A stretch of 37,147 nucleotides of DNA from a virus. The notes beneath the pieces were generated by a model that saw only the letters and a program-made list of their open reading frames with translations, made no database searches and was not told the DNA's origin. Position numbers and translations under genes: made by a program. The stretch covers positions 1 through 37,147 of IMG/VR virus record IMGVR_UViG_3300046476_000186, one strand, 5' to 3'. Shown one piece after another: positions 7,814 to 15,441 of the stretch (positions within the stretch are counted from its first letter, which is position 1; every line of letters begins with the position of its first letter).

Positions 7814-8113
7814 ATGACCACCGCCGCCGCCCTCCACCGGACCCTGAAGAACGCTGGGCTGGTCCGCTCGACCAAGACGGGGACCGCCCGCACGCATGAC
7901 GGCCGCCCGGTCCAGTCGGTCTCCGGCGGCCGGACCTCCGGCTACGACCTCACCATCTACCACCTGACCCGCGAGAACGTCGCTTCGATCCGCTTCTACG
8001 GCTACGGGGACCGGTGCGTGACCGGCGCCGCCAAGATCCGCGAGGCGCTCGACGCCGCCGGGATCGCCTGGACGCCCGGCATCCTCTCCACCACGACCGA
8101 CGTGACGCTCTGA
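7814..8113 (+). CDS. Unrecognised 99-residue protein, leaderless
   Basis: The ATG sits 6 nt after a -10 box and has no ribosome site, typical of the leaderless genes here. The protein is a compact alpha/beta domain: helix (AALHRTLKNAGLVRS), polar strands (GYDLTIYHLTRENVASIRF), then helix (GAAKIREALDAAGIAW). It overlaps the next gene (ATGA-like, 8111-8115). No known family was recognised. Confidence 0.7.
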   Translation: MTTAAALHRTLKNAGLVRSTKTGTARTHDGRPVQSVSGGRTSGYDLTIYHLTRENVASIRFYGYGDRCVTGAAKIREALDAAGIAWTPGILSTTTDVTL

Positions 8114-8295
8114 TGAGCGCCGCCGGGTTCCGGGAGCGGGTGGCGTACCGCCGCTGGCAGGACGCCGTCAAGGCGCGCGACGCCGCCGACGTCTACGACC
8201 CGTCCTACTCCGCGCTCGCTGATGAGGCGCGGCGCCTACAGCGCGTCTGGGGTCACCTCTGGGACGCCAACACCCGGGAGCAGAACGCCCGATGA
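8113..8295 (+). CDS. Unrecognised 60-residue helical protein
   Basis: Starts at ATG 8113 overlapping the previous stop, and its own stop overlaps the helicase ATG at 8292. It is mostly helical and rich in Arg, Ala and Asp with several tryptophans (RRWQDAVKARDAADVYDPSY). The double overlap shows it belongs to the helicase operon. No function recognised. Confidence 0.6.
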   Translation: MSAAGFRERVAYRRWQDAVKARDAADVYDPSYSALADEARRLQRVWGHLWDANTREQNAR

Positions 8296-9974
8296 CCGTC
8301 ATCGCCCTTCGGGACTACCAGGAGGAGACGCTCAGCGCGATCCTCGCGGCGGAGGAGCGCGGCGTCCGACGGCAGGCGGTCTCCGCCGCGACCGGGCTCG
8401 GCAAGACGGTGATCTTCTGCGCCCTGGCGGCGCGGCGCGGCGGCCGGACCCTGATCCTCGCCCATCGTGACGAGCTGGTCTCCCAGGCGGTCGAGAAGAT
8501 GTTGCAGGTCTGGCCGGACTGCCCGGTCGGGGTAGTGAAGGCAGAACGGAACGAGACGGCCGCACAAGTCGTTGTGGCGTCCGTTCAGACGCTCTCGCGC
8601 TCCTCACGCCTCCGGCAGCTTCTCGACGCTCCTACAGCCCTACAGGGCTTCGGGCAGGAAGCCGGGTTCGATCTCGTGGTCGTGGACGAATGCCACCACT
8701 CGACGGCCGACTCGTACGTGAAGGTGATCGACGGGCTTGACGCGGGGAAGCCGGACGGACCGCTCCTCCTCGGCGTCACCGCGACACTCGACCGGGGAGA
8801 CGGGAAAGGGCTCGACGGGATCTTCGATGAGGTCGTCGCGGACTGGCCGATCCTCTGGGGAATCCAGCACGGCTACCTCTGTGACCTCACCGGCCGCCGC
8901 ATCCTCATCGAGGATCTCGACCTCTCCAAGGTGAAGGTGACCGCCGGGGACTACAACGTCGGCCATTCCGGCGCCGCTCTCCTCGAAGCCGGAGCGCCTC
9001 AGGCGATCGCCGCGACTCTCGTGGAGCACGCCGCCGACCGCTCGCGCTCCCTCGTGTTCACGCCGACCGTGGCCGTGGCCGTCCAGACCGCGGAGTGGTG
9101 CCAGACGTACGGGCTCCGCGCCGAGTGGGTGTCCGGGGAGACGCCGCTCGATGAGCGCCGCGCGATCCTCCGCCGCTTCGAGTCGGGAGAGACGAACGTC
9201 CTCGCCAACTGCGCCGTCCTCACGGAAGGGTACGACTGCCCAGGCGTCGACTGTGTGGTGGTCGCCCGGCCTACGAAGTCCCGGAGTCTCTACACGCAGA
9301 TGATCGGCCGGGGAACGCGCCGCTACCCGGAGAAGGCCAACTGCCTCATCCTGGACGTCGTCGGCGCCTCGGACCTCCACTCCCTCGTCCGCCTCCCCAC
9401 CCTCTTCGGGTTGGAGAAGCCGCTCGAATGGGAAGCGAAGGGCGAAGGGATCGCCGCCGGGCTGATGGAGCAGGCGGAGGAGAACGCCCGCCTCGGGCGG
9501 ATCACCGCTGAGGAAGCGGACCTGTTCCGGGTCGTTCAGGCGAACGGGACAACCTGGGTCTCCGTTCACGAGCCCGGAGCGCTCCGGAAGCGTTACGTCC
9601 GGCCGCTCCGCTCAATGGACCCGGCCGTCGTCCTCGCCCAGTTGGACGACGGGACGTGGGGAGCCGGGCTCCGCCTCCCCCGGGTAGACGAGACGGGGCG
9701 CGGCCACTACGGCGAAGCCGGATGGCGGACCCTGATCCGTGGCGTCAACCAGGAGACCGCCCAGGGCGTCGCGGAGGAATGGCTGCGGACGCAGACGTCC
9801 GGGTTCCTCGCGGACCGGGAAGCGAACTGGCGGAAGACACCGATCTCGGAGGGACAGCGGAAGCTCGCCGCCAAGCTCCGCATCCCGATCGAGCGCAAAT
9901 GGAAGTCCGGGGACGTCTCCGACGCGATCGACGCCCGGCTCGCCGTGAAGCACGAGCGCGCCGCCAACCGCTGA
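8292..9974 (+). CDS. SF2 DEAD/DEAH-box helicase
   Basis: A 560-residue superfamily 2 helicase with the motifs in order: a Q-like region (RDYQEETLSAI, 7-17), motif I ATGLGKT (33-39), Ia LAHRDEL, II DECH (132-135), III TAT (163-165), V region TEGYDCPG and VI QMIGRGTR (336-343). The arrangement resembles the RadD/SSL2-like group of phage and bacterial ATP-dependent DNA helicases. The C-terminal 170 residues are specific to this protein and may bind DNA or a partner. Likely roles are branch migration, fork remodelling or origin opening alongside the RusA-like and Erf-like proteins. Confidence 0.88.
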   Translation: MTVIALRDYQEETLSAILAAEERGVRRQAVSAATGLGKTVIFCALAARRGGRTLILAHRDELVSQAVEKMLQVWPDCPVGVVKAERNETAAQVVVASVQTLSRSSRLRQLLDAPTALQGFGQEAGFDLVVVDECHHSTADSYVKVIDGLDAGKPDGPLLLGVTATLDRGDGKGLDGIFDEVVADWPILWGIQHGYLCDLTGRRILIEDLDLSKVKVTAGDYNVGHSGAALLEAGAPQAIAATLVEHAADRSRSLVFTPTVAVAVQTAEWCQTYGLRAEWVSGETPLDERRAILRRFESGETNVLANCAVLTEGYDCPGVDCVVVARPTKSRSLYTQMIGRGTRRYPEKANCLILDVVGASDLHSLVRLPTLFGLEKPLEWEAKGEGIAAGLMEQAEENARLGRITAEEADLFRVVQANGTTWVSVHEPGALRKRYVRPLRSMDPAVVLAQLDDGTWGAGLRLPRVDETGRGHYGEAGWRTLIRGVNQETAQGVAEEWLRTQTSGFLADREANWRKTPISEGQRKLAAKLRIPIERKWKSGDVSDAIDARLAVKHERAANR

Positions 9975-9975
9975 C

Positions 9976-9981
9976 TACCGT
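9976..9981 (+). promoter_or_regulatory. -10 box for leaderless parB-like gene
   Basis: TACCGT fits TAnnnT and lies 7 nt before the ATG at 9989, just after the helicase stop. No convincing -35 or dyad is visible, so this would belong to the core-only promoter class. Confidence 0.4.
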
Positions 9982-9988
9982 CGCGACC

Positions 9989-10675
9989 ATGCCGGACACC
10001 GCACAGCTAGATCATCGTCGGGTCGCGCTTTCCGCTCTCCGCCCGCATCCCCGGAACTATCAGGCGCACCCGCCGGACCAGATCGCCCACATCAAGCAGT
10101 CCCTCATCGACTTCGGGCAGTACCGGGCGATCGTGGTGGCGCGGGACCTCACCATCCTCGCGGGGCACGGAGTAGTCGAAGCGGAGATCGAGCTGGGCTG
10201 GGACGTCACTGACGTCGTCGTGATCGACCTCGACCCGGACTCCCCGCTAGCGCTCCGCCTCCTCGCCGGAGACAACGAGATCAGCAACCTGGCCGACGTC
10301 AACGACCGGGCTCTCACGGAGCTTCTGCGCGAGGTCGCCGGAGATCCGCTCGCCGGTCTCCTCGGCTCCGGGTTCGATGAGCTTCAACTCGCCGCGCTGG
10401 CGATGACGTCCCGCCCGCAGTCGGAGCTGCGGGACCTCGCGGCGGCCGGGGAATGGCTCGGCCTGCCTGACTTCACCGCGACGCCGAAGGAACCGATCCT
10501 CGTGATCAAGTTCCTCTCCGTCGAGGATCAGGCCAGGTTCCTCGAAGAGATCCTCCCGGGCCACCACATCGTGAAGAAGGTCGGGGACGCCTGGACGACG
10601 TACTGGCCGAACCGCCGCATGAACGACCTCGCCGCGGTCAAGTTCGAGCCGGAGCCGTCCGATGCCGCGAGCTGA
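9989..10675 (+). CDS. ParB-like domain protein
   Basis: A 228-residue protein whose first 110 residues show the ParB/sulfiredoxin-fold pattern: LRPHPRNYQAHPPDQIAHIKQS, FGQYRAIVVARDLTILAGHG, then LGWDVTDVVVIDLD. The GHG replaces the usual GER/GHR box II. Phage ParB-fold proteins act as DNA-binding NTPases, nucleases or DNA-modification accessories rather than chromosome partitioners. The C-terminus (from about 155) is a separate small alpha/beta domain. It overlaps a TAGT-type glycosyltransferase, a pairing described in phage DNA-hypermodification clusters. No ParA is present, which argues against plasmid partition. Confidence 0.78.
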   Translation: MPDTAQLDHRRVALSALRPHPRNYQAHPPDQIAHIKQSLIDFGQYRAIVVARDLTILAGHGVVEAEIELGWDVTDVVVIDLDPDSPLALRLLAGDNEISNLADVNDRALTELLREVAGDPLAGLLGSGFDELQLAALAMTSRPQSELRDLAAAGEWLGLPDFTATPKEPILVIKFLSVEDQARFLEEILPGHHIVKKVGDAWTTYWPNRRMNDLAAVKFEPEPSDAAS

Positions 10676-11561
10676 GCGGACCCTTCCCCGCTACCCGGTC
10701 TTCGTCCCCTCGAAGGGACGGTGGCAGAACCCGATGACTGCCAAGTTCCTGACCAAGGATGGGGTCCCGTTCCGCCTCGTGGTCGAACCGGCGGAGGAGG
10801 CTGCCTACCGGGCCGCGCTCCCCGACGTCGAGATGCTCGTCACGCCCCACGACGACATGAAGCTCCTCGGGGTCCGCAACTGGATCCGGGACGTCTCGAT
10901 CGAGGAAGGCTGGTCCCGGCACTGGCAGTTGGACGACAACATCCAGGACACGCGGCGCCTCTACCGGGGAAAGCGAATCCCCTGCAACTCCGGGGTAGCG
11001 CTCCGGGTCTGTGAGGACTTCACCGACCGGTACACGAACATCGGCGTCTCCGGCCTGAACTACCAGATGTTCGTGACCGACGAGACCCCCACGCCGTTCT
11101 ACCTCAACTGCCACGTCTACTCCTGCTCCCTCGTCTCGAACGAGATGCCGTACCGGTGGCGCCTCATCTACAACGACGACACGGACCTCTGCCTCCAAGT
11201 CCTCGCCGGAGGTCTCTGCACCGTCGCGCTCAACGTGTTCATGGCCCACAAGCAGCGGACGATGGTTCACGCCGGAGGGAACACGACGTCGATCTACACC
11301 GGAGACGGACGCGCCGTAATGGCCCGCTCCCTCGAAAGGGTCTGGCCGTTCGTCGTCACGACGAAACGCCGCTTCCGCCGACCCCAACACGTCATCCGGG
11401 GAGCGTGGGCCGGGTTCGACACGCCCCTGATCCGCCGGACGGATATCGACTGGGACAACCTCCCGCCGATCGATGAGTACGGGCTCGATCTCATCCAGGT
11501 CGCGGAGGAGATCCGCTCCCCGGTGATCAAGAGCATCCTCGAAGATTGGAGAAGCCGGTGA
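10662..11561 (+). CDS. TET-associated-type glycosyltransferase (TAGT), DNA-base modification candidate
   Basis: A 299-residue GT-A-like glycosyltransferase. Seen in order: FVPSKGR (14-20), a strand with LVVEPAEE, the nucleotide-sugar/metal motif HWQLDDNI (88-94), VSGLNYQMF, LNCHVYSCSL, YRWRLIYNDDTDLCLQ (164-179) and a glycine-rich HAGGNTTSIY. This matches the TAGT family, whose members add sugars to hydroxylated bases in phage DNA, typically with TET/JBP oxygenases. It starts 14 bp inside the ParB-like gene and overlaps the methyltransferase after it. No oxygenase or base hydroxymethylase is in the window, so the base and the earlier step are unknown. A protein or surface-glycan substrate is less likely but possible. 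Confidence 0.75.
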   Translation: MPRAERTLPRYPVFVPSKGRWQNPMTAKFLTKDGVPFRLVVEPAEEAAYRAALPDVEMLVTPHDDMKLLGVRNWIRDVSIEEGWSRHWQLDDNIQDTRRLYRGKRIPCNSGVALRVCEDFTDRYTNIGVSGLNYQMFVTDETPTPFYLNCHVYSCSLVSNEMPYRWRLIYNDDTDLCLQVLAGGLCTVALNVFMAHKQRTMVHAGGNTTSIYTGDGRAVMARSLERVWPFVVTTKRRFRRPQHVIRGAWAGFDTPLIRRTDIDWDNLPPIDEYGLDLIQVAEEIRSPVIKSILEDWRSR

Positions 11562-12340
11562 CGCCGCTCTCCCTGACCGGCCGGGCCGCCCTGATCGACT
11601 TCGCCAACCGGCTCCTCGCGCTCGACGTCCCCCACGCCGACGTCGCCCACGTCGCGCAGATAGCGGACCAGACGATCCGCCACCTGACCGGGAAGGCGCG
11701 CGAACAGACCGGAGCCCTACAGGCGCTTGAACGGGAGTGGTACGCCTCGCTCGCCGCCGGGAAACCCGCGTTCGACGTGTACGAGCGGACGGAGTACCTC
11801 GGGGATCTCTGGGCGTGCTGGGCGCTCTACTCCCGCAAGTACGTCAACAACCTCGCCGGGCTCCCCGGTATCCGGGTCGGCGTGAACGTCGTCGCTGACG
11901 TCGGCTGCGGTCTCGGCTACTCCACCGCCGCGCTCCGGGCTGCGTTCCCCGGCGCGACCGTCTTCGGGACGAACCTCCCCGGGACGATCCAGACCGCCTT
12001 CGCTGAGCGTCTCGGCGTCGAACTCGGCTTCGACGTCGTCCCCGCCCTAGACCGCCCGGTGGATCTCCTCTTCGCCTCCGAATACTTCGAGCACTTCCAG
12101 GAGCCGGTCGCTCATCTCCGGGACCTCCTCCGGGCGGAGCCGTCCGTGGTCGTGACCGCCTCGACGTTCAACGCCGCGTCGATCGGCCACTTCCCCGCCT
12201 ACCTGATCGACGGGGAGACGCTCGACGGCCCGGCCACGTCCCGCCGCTTCAACAACGAGCTGCGCTCCTCCGGCTACGCCAAGATCGAAACCGGATTCTG
12301 GAACAACCGTCCGGCCGTCTGGCGCCAAACAAATGCCTGA
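11558..12340 (+). CDS. Class I SAM-dependent methyltransferase
   Basis: I chose the GTG at 11558: GGAG lies 6 nt upstream and it forms a GTGA overlap with the glycosyltransferase stop (a TTG at 11546 would add four residues). The 260-residue product has a helical N-terminal domain of about 100 residues. A Rossmann methyltransferase core follows: motif I VVADVGCGLGYSTA, motif II VFGTNLPG and motif IV-like LLFASEYFEHFQEP. There is no DPPY or PC motif, so it is not a standard DNA base methyltransferase. O- or N-methylation of a small molecule, a sugar or a modified base is more likely. Its coupling to the TAGT gene suggests it finishes the same modification. Confidence 0.78.
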   Translation: MTPLSLTGRAALIDFANRLLALDVPHADVAHVAQIADQTIRHLTGKAREQTGALQALEREWYASLAAGKPAFDVYERTEYLGDLWACWALYSRKYVNNLAGLPGIRVGVNVVADVGCGLGYSTAALRAAFPGATVFGTNLPGTIQTAFAERLGVELGFDVVPALDRPVDLLFASEYFEHFQEPVAHLRDLLRAEPSVVVTASTFNAASIGHFPAYLIDGETLDGPATSRRFNNELRSSGYAKIETGFWNNRPAVWRQTNA

Positions 12341-12359
12341 ATACCCTGGTAGTTGCACC

Positions 12360-12388
12360 TGGACAGGTAACGGCGGTTAGGTTAAGCT
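12360..12388 (+). promoter_or_regulatory. Spacer-operator promoter driving the candidate structured RNA
   Basis: -35 TGGACA (12360-12365), 17-bp spacer with GTAACGGCGGTTAG (12367-12380), -10 TAAGCT (12383-12388). It has the same architecture as the leaderless-gene promoters, but 6 nt downstream (12395) there is no start codon. The first paired strand of a helix begins there instead. Confidence 0.78.
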
Positions 12389-12394
12389 GTTCAC

Positions 12395-12835
12395 GTAGGA
12401 CGGGAACGAGGACCGTAGGGTCAAGCTCCCCACCGGGCTAGCGCCGCCGGACTCCCGCCCTACACCGGTCCCTCCAAAGGACGGTGTCACCGCCAGCGTG
12501 GTCGACGGCTCTAGTAGTCCTCGGCGGGGTGTTGGGAAGCGGAGCGCCTAGTGCGGAGGGACCACCGACGGCCGGTAGCCGTTCGGAGGCTTCGGCGCTC
12601 CGGTCCCCGCTAGACGGGGACGCGCAGGACCGGTAGGCCAGGTGAAGGGCTGAGGGTGGGACGCTATGAGCGGTCCTCTCAGCCGCCTACCGGGCAGTCC
12701 CTTCGGGGAGACGGACGCAACCGCATTTGGCTGAAGGCACCGCCCATCGGGGGAACGTTCCCCCGGGCTCCGCTGATAGGCACAACCGGACGCCCATCCG
12801 TCTCCCCGGAGAACATCCCAGGTGAAAGCACCTGG
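12395..12835 (+). ncRNA. Candidate large structured non-coding RNA (about 440 nt), no family recognised
   Basis: This gene-free stretch has its own promoter and no convincing reading frame. It is full of inverted repeats. GTAGGACGGGA (12395-12405, the predicted 5' end) pairs with TCCCGCCCTAC (12453-12463) with one mismatch. CACC/GTCC (12463-12471) pairs with GGAC/GGTG (12479-12486). CGGAGCGCC (12540-12548) pairs with GGCGCTCCG (12594-12602). GTCCCCG-CTAGA-CGGGGAC lies at 12603-12621. CCGGTAGGC (12630-12638) pairs with GCCTACCGG (12685-12693), enclosing GGCTGAG/CTCAGCC and a GGACGCT/AGCGGTCC hairpin. GGGGAGACGGA (12705-12715) pairs with TCCGTCTCCCC (12797-12807). An 18-bp palindrome lies at 12748-12765. 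CCAGGTG-AAAG-CACCTGG (12818-12835) probably ends it. It lacks a tRNA T-loop, a tmRNA tag frame or RNase P signatures. Size and promoter recall ornate phage RNAs such as GOLLD or ROOL, but I see no sequence match. Confidence 0.65.
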
Positions 12836-12861
12836 ACAGCTAACCTGACTTAGGTTAGAGT
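12833..12861 (+). promoter_or_regulatory. Spacer-operator promoter for the gene at 12899
   Basis: -35 TGGACA (12833-12838), spacer with CTAACCTGACTTAG (12840-12853), -10 TAGAGT (12856-12861). Transcription would start near 12868 and give a short leader with TAGGAGGGA before the ATG. The -35 overlaps the last hairpin of the candidate RNA, so ending one transcript and starting the next share sequence. Confidence 0.78.
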
Positions 12862-12898
12862 GATCTCACCGAACCACGATCCCCTAGGAGGGAACGAC

Positions 12899-13672
12899 AT
12901 GACCGAGACTAAGCAAGCACGCACGCCGGAGCAGAAGGCAGCCCACGCCGCTAAGGAGCGGGAGCGCCGCGCAGCCCGGAAGGCCGCCGAAGGGCGCGCC
13001 GACGAGATCCAGGCCGAGCGGACCGCCGCCGATGACTTCATCGACGCCGCCATCGCCGCTCACCCGTCCGGCGCCACGTTCACGGAGCAGGCGCAGGAGA
13101 TCATCGAGGACCCGGAAGCCGACCGGCTCGCCGCCGCGATCATCGACGGGACGGTCTCCTTCGAGGACGCCGCTACGGCGCTCCTCTCCGGCGCCTCCTT
13201 CTCCCAGGTCAACGCGAACCTGGCCGAGATGGACTCCATCACGCTCTACCGGAACGTCAAGGACGAGCTGACCGCCAAGAAGGTCACCCCGGACCTCCCC
13301 ACGCCCCACCTGGACGAGCTGAACGCCCGGAAGGGTCGGAAGGTTCTCTGGCCCCCGGCGAAGGCCACGGCGGACCGTCCCGCCCGTACGGAGCGGAAGC
13401 GTCCGGCCGCCCACCCGCTCTTCGAGCAGGCGACCGCCGCTCGGAAGGCCGCCAACAACAAGCGCGGGAAGGCCGCCGTCAAGCTCACCGCTGAGGAGCT
13501 GACCGCTCTCGCGGTCCGCTACGCCGCCGAAGGGCTCACGGAGAACCAGGGGCTGAACGTGGCCTACTGGGTCGAGCTGGCCGCGGTCTCTTCCGGCTCC
13601 TGGTCGAAGGCGTGGGAACTAGCCACGTCGGCTGGTGGCCCGTACGCCGCTGAGGAAGGAGGCGCCGTCTGA
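12899..13672 (+). CDS. Unrecognised 257-residue Ala/Lys-rich protein
   Basis: Begins after a strong TAGGAGGGA site. The N-terminal 60 residues are a highly charged helix (EQKAAHAAKERERRAARKAA), then a helical acidic domain (about 60-140), a basic Pro-rich linker and a C-terminal helical domain (about 190-257). The charge pattern would suit a nucleic-acid-binding or scaffolding protein. It has its own regulated promoter and a strong terminator, so it is a single-gene unit directly after the candidate RNA and could be its protein partner. That link is inference only. Confidence 0.65.
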   Translation: MTETKQARTPEQKAAHAAKERERRAARKAAEGRADEIQAERTAADDFIDAAIAAHPSGATFTEQAQEIIEDPEADRLAAAIIDGTVSFEDAATALLSGASFSQVNANLAEMDSITLYRNVKDELTAKKVTPDLPTPHLDELNARKGRKVLWPPAKATADRPARTERKRPAAHPLFEQATAARKAANNKRGKAAVKLTAEELTALAVRYAAEGLTENQGLNVAYWVELAAVSSGSWSKAWELATSAGGPYAAEEGGAV

Positions 13673-13696
13673 ATCCGCCCAGCGCAGTCGTCTACG

Positions 13697-13732
13697 GGAA
13701 GCGCCGTCTCTCCACAGGGGGACGGCGCTTCC
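13697..13732 (+). terminator. Terminator-like hairpin
   Basis: Perfect 12-bp arms GGAAGCGCCGTC (13697-13708) and GACGGCGCTTCC (13721-13732), 12-nt loop, no U-tract. It closes the unit that starts at the promoter 12833-12861. Confidence 0.7.
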
Positions 13733-13775
13733 GCGTGCCCGGCATAACCGCTGGCATATTTCCCGACGTACCACC

Positions 13776-13804
13776 TAGACGCCTAAGGGCGGTTAGGTTA
13801 GACT
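13776..13804 (+). promoter_or_regulatory. Spacer-operator promoter for the DUF932-like gene
   Basis: -35 TAGACG (13776-13781), spacer with CTAAGGGCGGTTAG (13783-13796), -10 TAGACT (13799-13804). A leader of about 45 nt with GAAGGGA precedes the ATG at 13856. Confidence 0.7.
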
Positions 13805-13855
13805 GGCTCTACCGGCCGGGACGTTCCCGGACCCGGAACACCGAAGGGACTCACG

Positions 13856-14992
13856 ATGTCTGACTTGCTCACTCCTCTCCGCCACTGTTCTGACCGCCTG
13901 CAATGGGTCGGCCGTCTCCGGGACATCTCCGAGGCGATGGTCGATGTGGTCGCCCCGCAGTTCGCGCTCTCCGCCGACGGGATGGAAGGGGAAGGCGTCG
14001 AGTGGATGCTCCTCCCCGACTTCCCGGCTCTTTCCCTGACCGCTGGCGCCCACCGCGACGTCGCCGGACGCCTGGACGTCCCGTCGAAATACTGGTTCCG
14101 GATCGTGGAGCAGTTCCCGTTCCTAGCGGCCCAGACCCACAACACGCTCGCCGCCGCCAGCCAGGCCACGGCGCTCTACCGGCTCCTGAAGGACGGGGAC
14201 GGCTACGTCCTCCGGGCGCAGCTCTCCGACCGGTACGGAGTGTTCGACAACTTCTCCGTCCTCCAAGCGGTCGGGGAAGGGCTCACCACGGCCGGGCACT
14301 CCCTAGAGGACGCCAAGATCGACGTGGATCTCACCTCAGACCGCTTCCGGATGCGGATCGTCCTCCCGTCCGTCGAGGCGCTCGCGCCGGATCTCCTCGC
14401 CGGGTACCGGTCCCCGTTCTCGATGCGCGACGGGGACGCTCCGCACACTCCGGGCTCATCCGTCCCGCCGGTCGTGTGGGCCGGAGTAGAGATCGGCAAC
14501 TCGGAGACCGGTGGCGGAGCGTTCTACATCGTTCCCCGGGCCGAGTTCCTCATCTGCACGAACGGGCTGACCCGTACGGAGGACGCCATCCGGCAGGTTC
14601 ACCTCGGGAGCCGCCTGGCTGAGGGAGCGGTCGACTGGTCGGAGAAGTCCCGGCGCCTCTCGATCGAGCTGCTCGCCTCGAAGGTCTCCGACGCGGTCGC
14701 CCAGTTCGCGTCCGTCGAGTACCTGGAACGGATGCTGGCCGACGCCCGCGCCGCCAAGAAGGTCAACGCCGACGTCGAGACCCTGACCCGGGTCTCCGCC
14801 GCTCACCAGTTGACGGAGACGGAGACGAAGTCGGTGATGGACATGTTCCTCCGGGGAGCCGACCCGACCCTGTTCGGCGTCGCGCAGGCGGTCACGGCGG
14901 CCGCTCAGGTGGTCGAGGACTCGGACCGGCAGGCGGAGATGGAATCGATGTTCTTCGCCATCGTGAACGGGCCGGAGCTGCGCCGCATCTAG
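13856..14992 (+). CDS. DUF932-like phage/plasmid protein
   Basis: A 378-residue protein with the pattern of the DUF932 family, found on many phages and plasmids. It has a helical N-terminus (SKYWFRIVEQFPFLAAQTHN), then LRAQLSDRYGVFDNFSVLQA, a beta-rich core (IDVDLTSDRFRMRIVLPS), then WAGVEIGNSETGGGAFYIVP and CTNGLTRTED. The function of the family is not established; links to replication and anti-restriction have been proposed. A dedicated promoter and a following terminator make it monocistronic, which suggests strong, separately timed expression. Confidence 0.7.
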   Translation: MSDLLTPLRHCSDRLQWVGRLRDISEAMVDVVAPQFALSADGMEGEGVEWMLLPDFPALSLTAGAHRDVAGRLDVPSKYWFRIVEQFPFLAAQTHNTLAAASQATALYRLLKDGDGYVLRAQLSDRYGVFDNFSVLQAVGEGLTTAGHSLEDAKIDVDLTSDRFRMRIVLPSVEALAPDLLAGYRSPFSMRDGDAPHTPGSSVPPVVWAGVEIGNSETGGGAFYIVPRAEFLICTNGLTRTEDAIRQVHLGSRLAEGAVDWSEKSRRLSIELLASKVSDAVAQFASVEYLERMLADARAAKKVNADVETLTRVSAAHQLTETETKSVMDMFLRGADPTLFGVAQAVTAAAQVVEDSDRQAEMESMFFAIVNGPELRRI

Positions 14993-15042
14993 TTCCCTAC
15001 CCGGCCGGGAGGCGTGGTCCCTCCTGGTCCGCGGTGGTGGTA

Positions 15043-15075
15043 GGTCCGGCCCGGGGTGATCCTCCGGGCCGGACC
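15043..15075 (+). terminator. Terminator-like hairpin
   Basis: Perfect 12-bp arms GGTCCGGCCCGG (15043-15054) and CCGGGCCGGACC (15064-15075) with a 9-nt loop, in the gap after the DUF932-like gene. Confidence 0.7.
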
Positions 15076-15108
15076 CGACATCCCTCCTACCCATCGAAAG
15101 GCACGCCG

Positions 15109-15441
15109 ATGACTACAACCGACCGTCCACGCGTCACGTTCTCCGGGGAGGACCGGGGCGGAACCTTCACGGATCACCTCTCCGATCCGGTCCCGATGAC
15201 GCTCCTCCGGGTCGACCTGATGGTTCTCGCCGGTCTCGTCCGGAAGATGCTCGACAAGGAACGCGTCACGCTCGCCCGGCTCCTCGCCCGTCCGGAGGTA
15301 GAGCAGAACCCGGCCCGGGAGGAGTCCGCCCGCTGGAAGATCGGGCAGCGGTCCCGTCTCTACGATCAGCTCATCCACGCCGCCGGGCCGCTCTACGACG
15401 AGCACTACGGCCGCCACGCCGAGGAGCCGTCCGATGGCTGA
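15109..15441 (+). CDS. Unrecognised 110-residue protein
   Basis: Starts at ATG 15109 after GAAAGG. The N-terminal 30 residues are polar, then come two predicted helices (LLRVDLMVLAGLVRKMLDKE and SARWKIGQRSRLYDQLIHAA). No promoter of its own is obvious behind the terminator. Its stop overlaps the next gene by 8 bp. No family recognised. Confidence 0.6.
   Translation: MTTTDRPRVTFSGEDRGGTFTDHLSDPVPMTLLRVDLMVLAGLVRKMLDKERVTLARLLARPEVEQNPAREESARWKIGQRSRLYDQLIHAAGPLYDEHYGRHAEEPSDG

Noticed and set aside
9989-10675. ParB as part of a plasmid-like partition system
   Set aside because: No ParA ATPase or parS-like repeats are nearby, and the gene overlaps a glycosyltransferase, so a DNA-modification setting fits better.
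12395-12835. tmRNA, tRNA cluster, RNase P RNA or group I intron as an explanation of the structured region
   Set aside because: No T-loop GTTCRA, CCA end, tag-peptide frame, conserved RNase P core or intron core with a split gene could be found. It lies between complete genes.
12656-12853. A 65-codon open frame inside the candidate RNA
   Set aside because: It runs across several perfect helices and the next promoter's -35, has no ribosome site or TAnnnT at the right distance, and its product has no recognisable pattern.
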